Origin: Companilactobacillus zhachilii
Lineage (GTDB): Bacteria > Bacillota > Bacilli > Lactobacillales > Lactobacillaceae
Assembly (NCBI RefSeq): GCF_003606365.2
Contig: NZ_CP031933.2
Coordinates: 1,860,001-1,924,000 of the forward strand
Reading direction: 5' to 3'
Length of the DNA: 64,000 bases
Shown here: positions 1-8,349 of the stretch, piece after piece
How positions within the stretch are numbered: the stretch's first letter is position 1
Layout of the letters: each line of letters opens with the position of its first letter
The notes under the pieces: generated by a model
Seen by the model: only the letters and a program-made list of their open reading frames with translations
What the model was told of the DNA's origin: nothing
The model's database searches: none
Made by a program: the position numbers and the translations under genes

Positions 1-827
1 AATCCGATTAAAGTACCGGCTGTATCAAAAAATGCAACTAATAAGAAGATAATCACAACTGCCCAAAGTTGTGGTTCCTTGATATCAGCAATATGTGCAA
101 CACCAACACCAAAGGTTGGCTTCAAACTAGGAATACCTGACACGATATGTGCTGGTGCTGGAATTAATTTAGTAACTAGACCAGCAATTGTTGTAAAGAC
201 CATTCCGATAAAAATAGCACCTGGAATTTTACGAGCCATCAAAATAGCTGTAACTAATAATCCGGTAATTGTTAACCAAGTTGTTGGGTTTGCGAATGAA
301 CCGATGGCAACAAGTGATGATTTACTTGCTGTGATCAAACCCCCGCCTTGCAAACCAACAAACGCAATAAAAATACCTAACCCAGCGGCCACCGCCAATT
401 TCAAATCTTTCGGAATCGCATTGATGACGATTTCACGAATTTTCATTAATGAGAGCACTAAGAAAATTAAACTGGCTACGAAAACACCAGCCATCGCTGT
501 TTGCCAAGGAATACCCATGGCGATAACAACTGAATAACTGAAAAAGGCATTATCACCTAATCCTGGAGCAATTGCAATTGGGTAATTAGCTAAAATACCC
601 ATCAACACTGAACCAACTACGGCAGTCAAAGCTGTAGCTGTGAACAGTGAACCTTTGTTCATCCCTGAGTCTCCCAAAACCTGCGGATTAACAAACAAAA
701 TGTAAGCCATTGAAACAAATGTCGTCAAACCAGCTAAGATTTCACGTTTTACATTTGTTTGAGCTTCTTCTAGATGGAATAAACGTTCCATAAAACTTAA
801 ATTCCCTCTATTATCTAATGAATTCAC
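1..827 (-). CDS. NCS2 family purine (guanine/hypoxanthine) permease, C-terminus off the left edge
   Basis: An inner-membrane nucleobase transporter of the NCS2/AzgA-PbuG group. About 275 residues are visible. They include the family's early motifs ERLFHL, ILAGLTTFVSMAYILFVNP and ANYPIAIAPGLGDNAFF, followed by several hydrophobic helices. The gene runs off the window, so it is partial. A GTG start at 827 has an AGGGG site about 7 bases upstream. An ATG at 791 (MERLFHL) with an AGAGGG site is a credible alternative. The exact substrate (guanine, hypoxanthine or adenine) cannot be read from the sequence. No purine riboswitch core is visible upstream, only a promoter at 874-901 with a CCGAAT element in the spacer. 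Confidence 0.85.
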   Translation of the reverse strand, partial: MNSLDNRGNLSFMERLFHLEEAQTNVKREILAGLTTFVSMAYILFVNPQVLGDSGMNKGSLFTATALTAVVGSVLMGILANYPIAIAPGLGDNAFFSYSVVIAMGIPWQTAMAGVFVASLIFLVLSLMKIREIVINAIPKDLKLAVAAGLGIFIAFVGLQGGGLITASKSSLVAIGSFANPTTWLTITGLLVTAILMARKIPGAIFIGMVFTTIAGLVTKLIPAPAHIVSGIPSLKPTFGVGVAHIADIKEPQLWAVVIIFLLVAFFDTAGTLIG

Positions 828-873
828 TATAAACGCCCCTTAGAAAAAATAATCTCTTTTTTTGACTTATCTA

Positions 874-901
874 GTATTACAAATAATTCGGATTTTGACA
901 A
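874..901 (-). promoter_or_regulatory. Promoter of the NCS2 permease gene
   Basis: On the minus strand TTGTCA (901-896) and TAATAC (879-874) are separated by 16 bases. The spacer contains AAATCCGAATTA, which resembles half of a PurBox (CCGAAC), so PurR control is possible but unproven. Confidence 0.5.
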
Positions 902-1117
902 GTGTTTTAGAAACATTTATGTGTTTTAATATAAATATAGTTCGTGTTTTGCTATAATTTTATTAATTTAAATAGCTAAACAGGTACATAAAAGCACATG
1001 AAGATATCTAAAGTTCGGTTTTTGCTATCTTCTAATGATTTATATTTATGAAATATTCATTCTTGAATTTTCTGAAATTTTTACTAAATGGACTAAAAAG
1101 AATCAACAACATCATTC

Positions 1118-1429
1118 TTATTCATCATCTTCAGACGTCTCCTTTAACCAATCTTCAACATCCTTTTGATTATTTAAATTTTTCACTGGAATATCTTGAG
1201 TTGCTTTTAGCAATCTTTGGTTGGCTTTTTCTAGATTCGTTAATTGAAGACTGACTGGGAAGGAATCTGTTGCGACGATTCGTTTAAATAACATGGTAAC
1301 TGCATCGGTAAGGGTCATTCCAAGATTACTTAATACTTTTTCGGCATCTTGTTTTAAAGTCTTATCAACTTGAATTCTAACTTTAGACTTAGAACTGTCT
1401 TTTTTAGCTAAATTATTTTGAGTAATCAA
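1118..1429 (-). CDS. dinJ: Orphan RelB/DinJ family antitoxin
   Basis: A 103-residue ribbon-helix-helix antitoxin of the type II RelB/DinJ family. The core KVRIQVDKTLKQDAEKVLSN followed by LGMTLTDAVTMLFKRIV is the classic DinJ DNA-binding and dimerisation fold. The acidic C-terminus (DWLKETSEDDE) would normally wrap a toxin. The start chosen is TTG at 1429, just after a GGAGG, because the longer upstream reading is Cys- and Leu-rich and unlike the family. No YafQ/RelE-like toxin lies on either side, so it is an orphan here. A 9-bp inverted repeat upstream (1446-1493) is a likely autoregulatory operator. Downstream (1048-1117) no gene is seen. Confidence 0.8.
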   Translation of the reverse strand: MITQNNLAKKDSSKSKVRIQVDKTLKQDAEKVLSNLGMTLTDAVTMLFKRIVATDSFPVSLQLTNLEKANQRLLKATQDIPVKNLNNQKDVEDWLKETSEDDE

Positions 1430-1445
1430 TTTTCCTCCATGCTTA

Positions 1446-1493
1446 TTTGTGCATAACATACTATATATCAAATCACACTGTAAAATGCACAAA
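1446..1493 (-). promoter_or_regulatory. Palindromic operator and promoter of dinJ
   Basis: A perfect 9-bp inverted repeat, TTTGTGCAT (1446-1454) and ATGCACAAA (1485-1493), brackets a minus-strand promoter (TTTACA about 18 bases before TATGTT). The -10 element touches one half-site, as expected for antitoxin autorepression. Confidence 0.6.
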
Positions 1494-1540
1494 AAAAGGT
1501 TCAAATACAATTAAAAATTCCAACTGTATTTGAACCTTTT
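1491..1540 (-). terminator. Terminator of clpL
   Basis: On the minus strand GGTTCAAATACA pairs with TGTATTTGAACC around an AT-rich loop and runs into a seven-T tract, 20 bases after the clpL stop. The T tract overlaps the dinJ operator half-site. Confidence 0.85.
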
Positions 1541-1559
1541 GCAAGCTTATAATCTCTTT

Positions 1560-3653
1560 TTATTCACTTGTAACAGCCGATTTCTCAGAAATTTTAATAG
1601 TTCCATCAACTAAATCAGCTTTCAAACTCTTAACATCAATATGATCAAGATAGAATTCAGCAACTTTATCTCTAATTTGTTGTTCAATCACACGACGTAA
1701 TGGTCTTGCACCCATCGCTTCATCGTAACCTTCATCAATCAACCACTCTTTAGCTTCAGGAGTTACTTCCAAAGTAATACCCTTTTTAGCTAAGTTACGG
1801 TTAACATCATTCAACATAAGTTCAACGATTTGATTCAAGTCATCCTTTGATAGATGGGTAAATTCAACAATTCCATTGAATCTATTCAAAAACTCAGGGC
1901 TGAAGTATGGTGCTAATTTGTCCATTAACTTCTCATCTTTACTACCATTGCTAAATCCAGCATTAGAAGTTGCGATGATAATTGTGTTCTTAAAGTCAAC
2001 CACGTTACCTTGACCGTCTGTTAAACGACCATCGTCCATTACTTGAAGCAATAAGGTCAACACTTGAGGGTTAGCTTTTTCAATTTCATCAAGTAAAACA
2101 ATGGAATAAGGATTACGACGAACTTTTTCAGTCAACGTATTACCGTTATCCTCATAGCCAACATAACCTGCTGACGTACCAATCAACTTAGAAACAGCCG
2201 TTAAATCAGAATACTCACTCATATCCAAACGAATGATTGATTCCTTAGAGCCAAACATATCTTGAGCCAATTGTTTTACTAATTCAGTTTTACCGACACC
2301 AGTTGGACCAACGAATAAGAAACTGCCAATTGGGCGATTTCCTTCATCAAAGCCAGCACGGTTACGACGAATAGCTCTGACAACCATATCAACAGCTTCG
2401 TCTTGACCGATAACCTTGCCTTTCAAACGCTTGCCCATACCTTTAAGTCTTTCAATATCACTAGCACCCATTTGTGAAACAGGTACACCAGTTAATCTTT
2501 GGACTGAATCGGCAATATCATTGACTTTTGCTACAGGTTCATCACTCGACTTGTCATCTTGATTCAACTTGGTTTGAATATCGTCAATTTGTTTCTTCAG
2601 ACTAGCAGCTTTTTCATAATCTTCCTTTGCAGCAGCAGTTTCCTTGTCTTTTTCAGCTTGCTTCAAATCCTTTTCCAAACTTACTTTATCGGTTACTGGA
2701 TTCTTAGCGGCCAAATGAGCAGCTGTCATATCAATTAAGTCAATTGCCTTATCTGGCAATGATCTTTGTGGAATATATTGAACTGAATAATCCACCGCAG
2801 CCTTCAAAACATCATCAGGTAATTCAACATGATGGTGATTTTCGTATGCCTTACGCAAACCTTTCAGAATAGCGAAGGTGGTTTCCTTGCTAGGTTCATT
2901 GATCGTAACATCATTAAATCTTCTAGCTAAAGCAGCATCTTTCATAATGGTATTACGATACTCATCTTGCGTTGTCGCACCGATAATGGAAATTTCACCA
3001 CGACTCAATGCAGGTTTGATGATATCAGCTAAACCTTTACTACCAGAATCTGAACCAGATGAACCAGCGCCAATAATTTGGTGGATTTCGTCGAAGAATA
3101 ATACTACATTGCCTGCTTTTTTAACTTCTTTTAGCAAGTTTTGAATATTTTCTTCAAAAGAACCACGATATTGGGTACCAGCTTCAAGTGACGATAAATC
3201 AATGGAAATAATCTGTTTATCTTTAATTGCTTCTGGTACGTTACCTTTAACGATTGCTTGTGCTAAGCCTTCAACAACCGCAGTCTTACCAACACCAGCG
3301 TCACCTACAAGGATAGGATTGTTCTTTGTTCTACGGCTTAAAACTTCTGCCGTTTCTTGAATCTCTTTATCACGTCCGATAACTGGATCAAGTAGGCCAT
3401 CCTTTGCCTCTTGAGTTAAGTTACGTCCGAGTTTCTCTAACATAGTGCCATTTTTTTTATTGCTATCACTAACCGGAATATTTTGACCAGCAGTTCTAGC
3501 TTCTTGATATTTTGCTAATTCTTCAGGAGTCAATTCCTTGCCATTCACATAATACTTGGCTTGTGAATCACCGTTTTGTTGACTCATTAATCTTCTAAAC
3601 ATTTCGTCCATATTGCTGTTAAATGGATCGTCATCCCAAAATGATCTTGCCAT
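1560..3653 (-). CDS. clpL: ClpL-type Hsp100 ATPase/chaperone
   Basis: A 697-residue double-AAA+ chaperone that remodels aggregated proteins under heat or acid stress. Walker A boxes lie at residues 117-124 (GDAGVGKT) and 449-456 (GPTGVGKT), with Walker B (VLFFDEI) near 184-190. A short coiled-coil/UVR-like linker ([15 protein letters not shown]) lies near 345-360. The N-terminus ([17 protein letters not shown]) matches ClpL. It lacks both the Clp N repeat and the zinc-binding CxxC of ClpE, which argues for ClpL. Length matches the family (about 700). The start has GGAGG 7 bases upstream. Only 12 bp separates it from the preceding small HTH gene, so the two are probably co-transcribed from the repeat-covered promoter at 3911-3962. 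Confidence 0.85.
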   Translation of the reverse strand: MARSFWDDDPFNSNMDEMFRRLMSQQNGDSQAKYYVNGKELTPEELAKYQEARTAGQNIPVSDSNKKNGTMLEKLGRNLTQEAKDGLLDPVIGRDKEIQETAEVLSRRTKNNPILVGDAGVGKTAVVEGLAQAIVKGNVPEAIKDKQIISIDLSSLEAGTQYRGSFEENIQNLLKEVKKAGNVVLFFDEIHQIIGAGSSGSDSGSKGLADIIKPALSRGEISIIGATTQDEYRNTIMKDAALARRFNDVTINEPSKETTFAILKGLRKAYENHHHVELPDDVLKAAVDYSVQYIPQRSLPDKAIDLIDMTAAHLAAKNPVTDKVSLEKDLKQAEKDKETAAAKEDYEKAASLKKQIDDIQTKLNQDDKSSDEPVAKVNDIADSVQRLTGVPVSQMGASDIERLKGMGKRLKGKVIGQDEAVDMVVRAIRRNRAGFDEGNRPIGSFLFVGPTGVGKTELVKQLAQDMFGSKESIIRLDMSEYSDLTAVSKLIGTSAGYVGYEDNGNTLTEKVRRNPYSIVLLDEIEKANPQVLTLLLQVMDDGRLTDGQGNVVDFKNTIIIATSNAGFSNGSKDEKLMDKLAPYFSPEFLNRFNGIVEFTHLSKDDLNQIVELMLNDVNRNLAKKGITLEVTPEAKEWLIDEGYDEAMGARPLRRVIEQQIRDKVAEFYLDHIDVKSLKADLVDGTIKISEKSAVTSE

Positions 3654-3665
3654 ATAAAGACCTCC

Positions 3666-3887
3666 TCACTTTAGATAATGCAATTCCAATTCACGCAGAA
3701 CTCTCCACATTTCGATATCCTGCGCTTTGGCAATTGCCTCTATATCGCGCAAATTGATAGATGTGGCGGAAGATTGTTTTTTGTTGAAAGATTTATGTAG
3801 CGTCGTATAACCATACCCGCTCTTCTTTGCTATAACATATATCGTTAAACCGTTATCTTCTAAGTATGATTTAATATCTATTCTCAT
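3666..3887 (-). CDS. Small helix-turn-helix protein, probable regulator of clpL operon
   Basis: A 73-residue protein beginning MRIDIKSYLEDNGLTIYVIA. The pattern IYVIAKKSGYGYTTLHKSFN is a Cro/XRE-like helix-turn-helix, and the rest (NLRDIEAIAKAQDIEMWRVL) completes a small DNA-binding domain with no other domain. The chosen ATG at 3887 has GGAG and GGAGG sites upstream; a longer in-frame start at 3938 would lie inside the promoter repeats and is rejected. It lies 12 bp before clpL in the same orientation. Three phased repeats over its own promoter suggest that it autoregulates and thereby controls clpL. Its exact subfamily is not recognised. Confidence 0.75.
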   Translation of the reverse strand: MRIDIKSYLEDNGLTIYVIAKKSGYGYTTLHKSFNKKQSSATSINLRDIEAIAKAQDIEMWRVLRELELHYLK

Positions 3888-3910
3888 CTTTCTCCAACCT
3901 CCACACTTAT

Positions 3911-3962
3911 AGTATAGCACAAATGTGACATAGCACAAGCGTGAAGTACCACAAATGTGCTA
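3911..3962 (-). promoter_or_regulatory. Promoter overlapped by three 16-bp phased repeats
   Basis: On the plus strand three copies of TA(G/C)CACAA(A/G)(T/C)GTG begin at 3915, 3931 and 3947, exactly 16 bp apart. The minus-strand promoter TTGTGC (3938-3933) to TATACT (3916-3911), spacer 16, lies within them. They look like cooperative operator sites for the HTH protein at 3666-3887. No CtsR box (GGTCAAA repeat) is seen. Confidence 0.65.
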
Positions 3963-4050
3963 TATTGTCAAAAAACATTCTAAATTACTTATATATCAAC
4001 AATTTGTTAAAATGAAAGTGAAAGTAAAAAAGCTGAAGGTTTTCTGTAAC

Positions 4051-4230
4051 TGCCGTCTTCGGGGTCAAGCGACAAAGCCTGCTGTGGGACCGGCTCGAGC
4101 CAAGGTCTCGACCCTCGGTTTTGAACTTCGCACAACCCGCGAATTTCAAAACACGTCCTGTAATGTAAGGACTAAAGTCCTAACATTACTGTCACTGCTG
4201 GCTTTGTCGCTTGAACCCGAAGACTAAACT
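4051..4230 (-). repeat. Structured intergenic repeat, family A, copy 1
   Basis: A 180-bp element, reverse orientation. Outer arms (TCAAGCGACAAAGC and GCTTTGTCGCTTGA) pair. Three inner hairpins follow: one with conserved loop CCAAGGT (arms GGCTCGAG/CTCGACCC), one TTTTGAA...TTCAAAA, and one AAGGACT/AGTCCT. It begins TGCCG and ends GACTAAACT, reverse complements of the family termini. A reading frame through it is an artefact. Confidence 0.8.
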
Positions 4231-4288
4231 ATTAATTGTCATAAATAATAATTATGTCTATTTTTTTATTATTGAAAGATAAATAAAA

Positions 4289-4477
4289 ATTAGTTGGAAG
4301 AGCTGAGAGTATTCATCTGCTGTGAGAGTGTTGTTAGGACGGCGGCTTTTGCCGTTCTTACAACACCGGGCGTGTTTGGAGACTTGCTGAACTTTGCAAG
4401 GCTTCAAACCGAGAAGCGAGACCTTGGCTCGGTCCGGTCCGCATAGCAGATGAATACTCTCAGCTCTGGAAACGGCA
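4289..4477 (+). repeat. Structured intergenic repeat, family A, copy 2
   Basis: Forward copy from TTAGTTGGAAG to GGAAACGGCA. The outer arms at 4299-4321 and 4445-4467 are exact 23-nt reverse complements with no similarity to the arms of copy 1. Inner hairpins and the ACCTTGG loop are conserved. Together with copy 1 it forms a larger inverted pair whose flanks (CTGAAGG and CCTTCAG sides) also match. Confidence 0.85.
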
Positions 4478-4514
4478 GTTATAGAAATACCTTCAGCAGA
4501 TGAGAGGTGATCAA

Positions 4515-6233
4515 ATGAGGGAACTTTTAAATAACTTAAACCGCTTAAATCATGTTTATGATCAACTCGACTTGCTAAATTTTCGAGCCCATAAAAATCT
4601 TCCTTTAACATTTAACAAAGAAGACAGCAAAAAACTGTTGCCCCAGAACAAACGACTTTATTTCAGTTATTCATATCTAAATAAAGAAAAAAAGCGCCTA
4701 ACTAATTTGGTTTTAAACCAAGTAATCGATTTACGTGCCCCACAATTTATTAAAGATTCAACAATTCATCCACAATTAATTGACAAGGCACTTCGACTGA
4801 AAAACCTTGATCAAACACACCAAAATAATAATTTTGAACTCCCTTCACGGAATCGTAAAATCAATAAATTAAAACAATTGATTGCAATGATTGAAGATGA
4901 ACACATCAATCCTTGTCGTGGTTATTTGAATCAAATTTACGTCATTTTATTACTAAATAATCTGATGCCATTAGATATTCGTCATGAACCATATCAGGCT
5001 GGTGAACTGTTACATAATGCTGATTTTCGAACAAAGCTTTTACAATTTGATTATGATCGTTATCTTTATCAAGAATTTCGTCCAGAAAATTATTTAAAGT
5101 TTTTGATTTATAGTTTAATACACCGTTTACCAACTTATATTCGTTCATATGATGTTCGTGATATCATCCCTGAGGCTGCTGAATGTGGTTTTTCAAGTAT
5201 TGCCTACGAAATAGTTATCGATGGTGTGAAAGAATGTTACATCACTTTTAAAGGCACTGAAGCTAATGTGGATAAGTCGATTAAATCAAGAAGTAAGCGG
5301 TTTGAAAAATCTGTTCTTGAAAATTATAAAGATTGGAACTACAACGTTAACTCAATTTTAATCGGCAGCACTAAAGATGACCGCCAGTTACTCGTTGCTC
5401 GTGAATTTATCCGTTATCTGAATAGCCAAATCGCCTCGCAATCCCTGATCTATGGGATTGGTCATTCGTTAGGTGGACACTTTGTGCAAACTTTGCAATT
5501 GATGGATTACTGTTTTGACGCCGGCTATACTTTAAATTCAGCTCCAATTAATTTGAATTTAGTAAAAAATGTCAAACCGGAGTTATTCAGTCCCGAAACT
5601 TGGAAAAAGCTCTTCGATCTGACTGGCGATTCAGACGGTACCAAGTTCATCACACCTGCTTTAAACAACGAAATTAAACGACTTTTGCCTCATGACTATT
5701 CAGAAATTATCAACGAATGTTTTGAACAAGACATGACACAAGTCTTTTACGAATTGCCACAGACTATTTGGATTGGTCAAAAATGGGAATACAATCTTAG
5801 CAATTGGAAATATCCATTCAAAAATCATCCTCGAGCTTATTTGAGTAGCGGTGAAATTCATGCCTATCAGCATTTTTTTGAAGAATTATTTGCTTACTTA
5901 TCAAGTTCCGACAATAGTCGCCAAGTTGTTCGAAATAGCCTTAGTTTTATCAATGCTCGGACAAAGATTTTACGAGAAACGATTGGCGAACAAAAGACGG
6001 CCAAATACTTTTTCGACTATTCTAATTATCTTTATCAATCCGGTGTCTTCGCTGATCGGCCACAAATGGTCAGTAAAAAATTTATCGAACAAAATAATTC
6101 TCTTTTCCGTGGATCATTACGCGAGTGGCCATTTCTTAAGAGTATAAACTTTGATATGTTCGGCTTAGCAACCTATTTCCACGTTATTGACGGCGCTAAA
6201 CATTTTCTCAATCGAACACCTAACAAATTATAA
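4515..6233 (+). CDS. Alpha/beta-hydrolase, lipase-like (GHSLGGH)
   Basis: A 572-residue cytoplasmic protein, with no signal peptide or membrane segment. The centre carries the nucleophile elbow GIGHSLGGH (G-x-S-x-G), preceded by a strand reading ITFKGTEANVDK, as in class 3 lipase/Mbeg1-like hydrolases where a fungal-lipase-like GTE motif occurs. The N-terminal about 200 residues are helical, charged and not recognised. The ATG at 4515 is preferred over 4500 because AGAGGTGAT precedes it at good spacing. The gene stands alone between a family A repeat and the brnQ T-box leader. Substrate is unknown; esterase or lipase activity is inferred from the motif only. Confidence 0.7.
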   Translation: MRELLNNLNRLNHVYDQLDLLNFRAHKNLPLTFNKEDSKKLLPQNKRLYFSYSYLNKEKKRLTNLVLNQVIDLRAPQFIKDSTIHPQLIDKALRLKNLDQTHQNNNFELPSRNRKINKLKQLIAMIEDEHINPCRGYLNQIYVILLLNNLMPLDIRHEPYQAGELLHNADFRTKLLQFDYDRYLYQEFRPENYLKFLIYSLIHRLPTYIRSYDVRDIIPEAAECGFSSIAYEIVIDGVKECYITFKGTEANVDKSIKSRSKRFEKSVLENYKDWNYNVNSILIGSTKDDRQLLVAREFIRYLNSQIASQSLIYGIGHSLGGHFVQTLQLMDYCFDAGYTLNSAPINLNLVKNVKPELFSPETWKKLFDLTGDSDGTKFITPALNNEIKRLLPHDYSEIINECFEQDMTQVFYELPQTIWIGQKWEYNLSNWKYPFKNHPRAYLSSGEIHAYQHFFEELFAYLSSSDNSRQVVRNSLSFINARTKILRETIGEQKTAKYFFDYSNYLYQSGVFADRPQMVSKKFIEQNNSLFRGSLREWPFLKSINFDMFGLATYFHVIDGAKHFLNRTPNKL

Positions 6234-6259
6234 AAATTGTAATTTTATTAAAAAAATAC

Positions 6260-6288
6260 TTGCTATTTATTTTTTAGGTGCCTATAAT
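6260..6288 (+). promoter_or_regulatory. Promoter of the brnQ leader
   Basis: TTGCTA (6260-6265) and TATAAT (6283-6288) are separated by 17 bases, directly before the T-box leader. Confidence 0.65.
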
Positions 6289-6294
6289 ACGAAC

Positions 6295-6552
6295 CAACAA
6301 AACGTTGAAGAAAAAAGTAGAAATCTCAAGTACGCTTAGTGAGTCATGTTGAGTGCAAAGTGACCGTCAAGAGACTATCGAAAATCATTTCTGAGTTTGG
6401 TACCGACAAGTAGGTTACCATGGTTGCCACCATTACCTGGCTAGCAGATAGATTTATTGTCCGTTAAAAAAGTGAGTATTTTTGAAATACCCAAAAAAGG
6501 TGGTACCGTTCAACTTGAGCCCTTTTCCTTAGCTGGAAGAGGGCTTTTTTTG
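6295..6552 (+). promoter_or_regulatory. T-box riboswitch, isoleucine-specific, upstream of brnQ
   Basis: The T-box motif AAGGTGGTACCG lies at 6497-6508. A terminator (GAGCCC stem, GGGCTTTTTTT) follows at 6518-6551. Stem I closes with AGAAA/TTTCT, has the AGTA element on the 5' side, and reads GAA-A-ATC on the 3' side, giving an ATC (Ile) specifier at 6384-6386. The same GAA-N-codon geometry gives TGG in trpS and ATG in the met leader, which supports the reading. Uncharged tRNA-Ile would allow readthrough into brnQ. Confidence 0.85.
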
Positions 6553-6666
6553 TACCAAAATCAACGTGAGTTATATAGGATTGTTGACTTACCTAGCTAT
6601 TTACGTCTATTGATTGAACAAATTAACCATTAATTTTGAAAAAATAATGAGTTATTCTTCAAGGAC

Positions 6667-6849
6667 TTAGCTGGAGGTTGTACGTGATGATATTGTGCCG
6701 TGAAGGTGGCGTTAGGACAACGAAGTTGTTCTTACACCACGGACGAGTTTTGAAATTCGCGTATTTTGCGAAGTTCAAAACCGAGCCTGGAGACCTCGGC
6801 TCCAGGCGGTCCCACAGCACAATATCATCACGTACAACCGGAAGCGGCA
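6667..6849 (+). repeat. Structured intergenic repeat, family A, copy 3
   Basis: Forward copy between the T-box terminator and brnQ. The arms at 6676-6698 and 6817-6839 are exact 23-nt reverse complements, again unlike other copies. Inner hairpins are GGAC...GTTC, TTTTGAA...TTCAAAA and CCTGGAG-ACCTCGG-CTCCAGG. It would be part of the brnQ transcript. Confidence 0.85.
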
Positions 6850-6880
6850 GCCCATCATAAAAAATAAAGAGGTGGTAAAA

Positions 6881-6988
6881 ATGGATTCTGATATTAGTGG
6901 CATTAAAAGCCCAGCCCAGATTAGAAACAACATTTTTAGGAGGATTACTTATGAAAGACGATTTAGATTTAACAGGAGAAAAAAATAA
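6881..6988 (+). CDS. Possible 35-residue leader peptide overlapping brnQ start
   Basis: An ATG at 6881 has GAGGTGG 5 bases upstream and opens a 35-codon frame (MDSDISGIKSPAQIRNN...) that ends about 35 bases inside brnQ in another frame. It contains five Ile codons, all ATT, in an Ile-regulated transcript. It could couple translation to brnQ, or be a chance frame. No family is recognised. Confidence 0.3.
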   Translation: MDSDISGIKSPAQIRNNIFRRITYERRFRFNRRKK

Positions 6989-8348
6989 TAAAAAGAAAGT
7001 TCTACACTTACTTGTAGTCAGTTCCCTAATCTTTGGAATGTTCTTTGGCTCAGGTAACTTGATTTTCCCAGTTCACTTAGGACAATTAGCTGGTAACAAT
7101 TGGTTCTCAGCCGCCTTGGGATTTGCAATTTCCGGTTCCCTCTTCCCATTACTAGCAATCATGGCGGTTGTTGTCACAAAAAGTGATGGCCTATACGACC
7201 TCGCTCGTCCCGTTGGCAAATTTTATGCCGCTTTATTCCTAGTTTTGGTCCACCTCACGATCGGACCTCTGTTTGGTACACCACGTACCGCTGCAACAGC
7301 TTTCCAAATGGCCGTTCAACCATTTCTTCCAGCTAAATTTGACACCGTCGGGATGTTACTATTTACTGCCGCTTTCTTCGGCCTTGCATATACTTTAACT
7401 GTTCATCAAAGCAAATTATTGAAATACGTTGGAAAGTACCTCAACACTATCTTTTTGGTATTATTAGCCGTAATCTTTGTTGTCGCATTCTTACATCCAA
7501 TGGGTGGTTTGAATCATATGCCAACACAGGCTTATCAAACTAATTCAACTGTCAGTGGGTTACTTGAAGGTTATAACACAGTCGATGCCGTTGCTTTACT
7601 TGCTTTAAGTGTTACTTTTGTCCACGCTGTTAAAGGACTTGGTTACAAAGATCGTGAATTATCTGTTTTAACTGCTAAAGCTGGTTCACTAAGTATCGCT
7701 GTCGAAGTTCTAGTCTACTTTGGATTAGTTTTATTAGGTGCCTTCAGTTTAAGCAAATTGACACTATCAGCTAACGGTGGTATTGCTCTTTCACAAATCG
7801 TTGCTAACTATTTCGGTCGATTTGGAGCTGCCTTCCTAGGTGTCTTAGTTACCTTAGGAGTTTTCACAACTGCCATGGGATTAGTTGCTTCATTCTCACA
7901 AGATTTCCACAAATTGTTCCCTAAAGTTAGTTACTTAGCTTGGTTAAGAACCACTACTATCTTGTCTTTCGTTGTTGCTAATGCTGGACTCGATAACATC
8001 ATCGCATGGTCATTGCCAGTTCTAATGCTACTTTATCCACTATCACTTGCTTTAATCCTTGTTTCTTTAACTGTTCACGCAAAACCTTACGCTGGAGTCG
8101 TTTATAAGATGACCATCGCTTTCACCGTCTTGCCTGCCGTCTTTGATATGTTGAATGCTTCTCCTGCTGCCGTTACTAACATGAACTTGGTCAAAACTGT
8201 TTTAGCCACTTACCATCAATACGTACCTTTCGCCAGTTTGGGACTTGGTTGGGTCGTTCCCACCTTTGCCGGTTTCTTCTTAGGATTAGTTTTAGGAAAA
8301 TTAGGCGTCTTTGCTAGTGCCGATGAAGCAGTCGAAAGTCGTAACTAA
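6951..8348 (+). CDS. brnQ: Branched-chain amino acid transporter BrnQ
   Basis: A 465-residue sodium- or proton-coupled importer of Ile, Leu and Val in the cytoplasmic membrane. The start motif SSLIFGMFFGSGNLIFPVHL and the later TIGPLFGTPRTAATAF are diagnostic for the LIVCS/BrnQ family. About twelve hydrophobic segments span the protein and the length is typical. The ATG at 6951 has a perfect AGGAGG 7 bases upstream, so the longer in-frame reading from 6897 is rejected. An Ile T-box controls it, which fits its substrate. An acetyltransferase gene starts one base after its stop and is probably co-transcribed. Confidence 0.93.
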   Translation: MKDDLDLTGEKNNKKKVLHLLVVSSLIFGMFFGSGNLIFPVHLGQLAGNNWFSAALGFAISGSLFPLLAIMAVVVTKSDGLYDLARPVGKFYAALFLVLVHLTIGPLFGTPRTAATAFQMAVQPFLPAKFDTVGMLLFTAAFFGLAYTLTVHQSKLLKYVGKYLNTIFLVLLAVIFVVAFLHPMGGLNHMPTQAYQTNSTVSGLLEGYNTVDAVALLALSVTFVHAVKGLGYKDRELSVLTAKAGSLSIAVEVLVYFGLVLLGAFSLSKLTLSANGGIALSQIVANYFGRFGAAFLGVLVTLGVFTTAMGLVASFSQDFHKLFPKVSYLAWLRTTTILSFVVANAGLDNIIAWSLPVLMLLYPLSLALILVSLTVHAKPYAGVVYKMTIAFTVLPAVFDMLNASPAAVTNMNLVKTVLATYHQYVPFASLGLGWVVPTFAGFFLGLVLGKLGVFASADEAVESRN

Positions 8349-8349
8349 A

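Noticed and set aside
79..537. 152-codon plus-strand frame antisense to the permease
   Set aside because: It is rich in Ala, Ile, Pro and Thr as expected for the complement of a membrane protein gene, and the minus-strand frame has clear NCS2 motifs. The frame at 20256-20762 opposite DUF554 is the same kind of shadow.
841..1010. Purine riboswitch upstream of the permease
   Set aside because: The conserved TATA...TCTACC core and paired loops could not be found on the minus strand. Only a promoter and a weak PurBox-like half-site are visible.
3955..4227. Open frame of 90 codons on the plus strand
   Set aside because: It is the reading-through of repeat copy 1 plus promoter DNA. The other copies do not keep this frame, and the hairpins explain the sequence. 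Similar frames at 4258-4611, 6678-6860 and 51343-51612 were rejected for the same reason.
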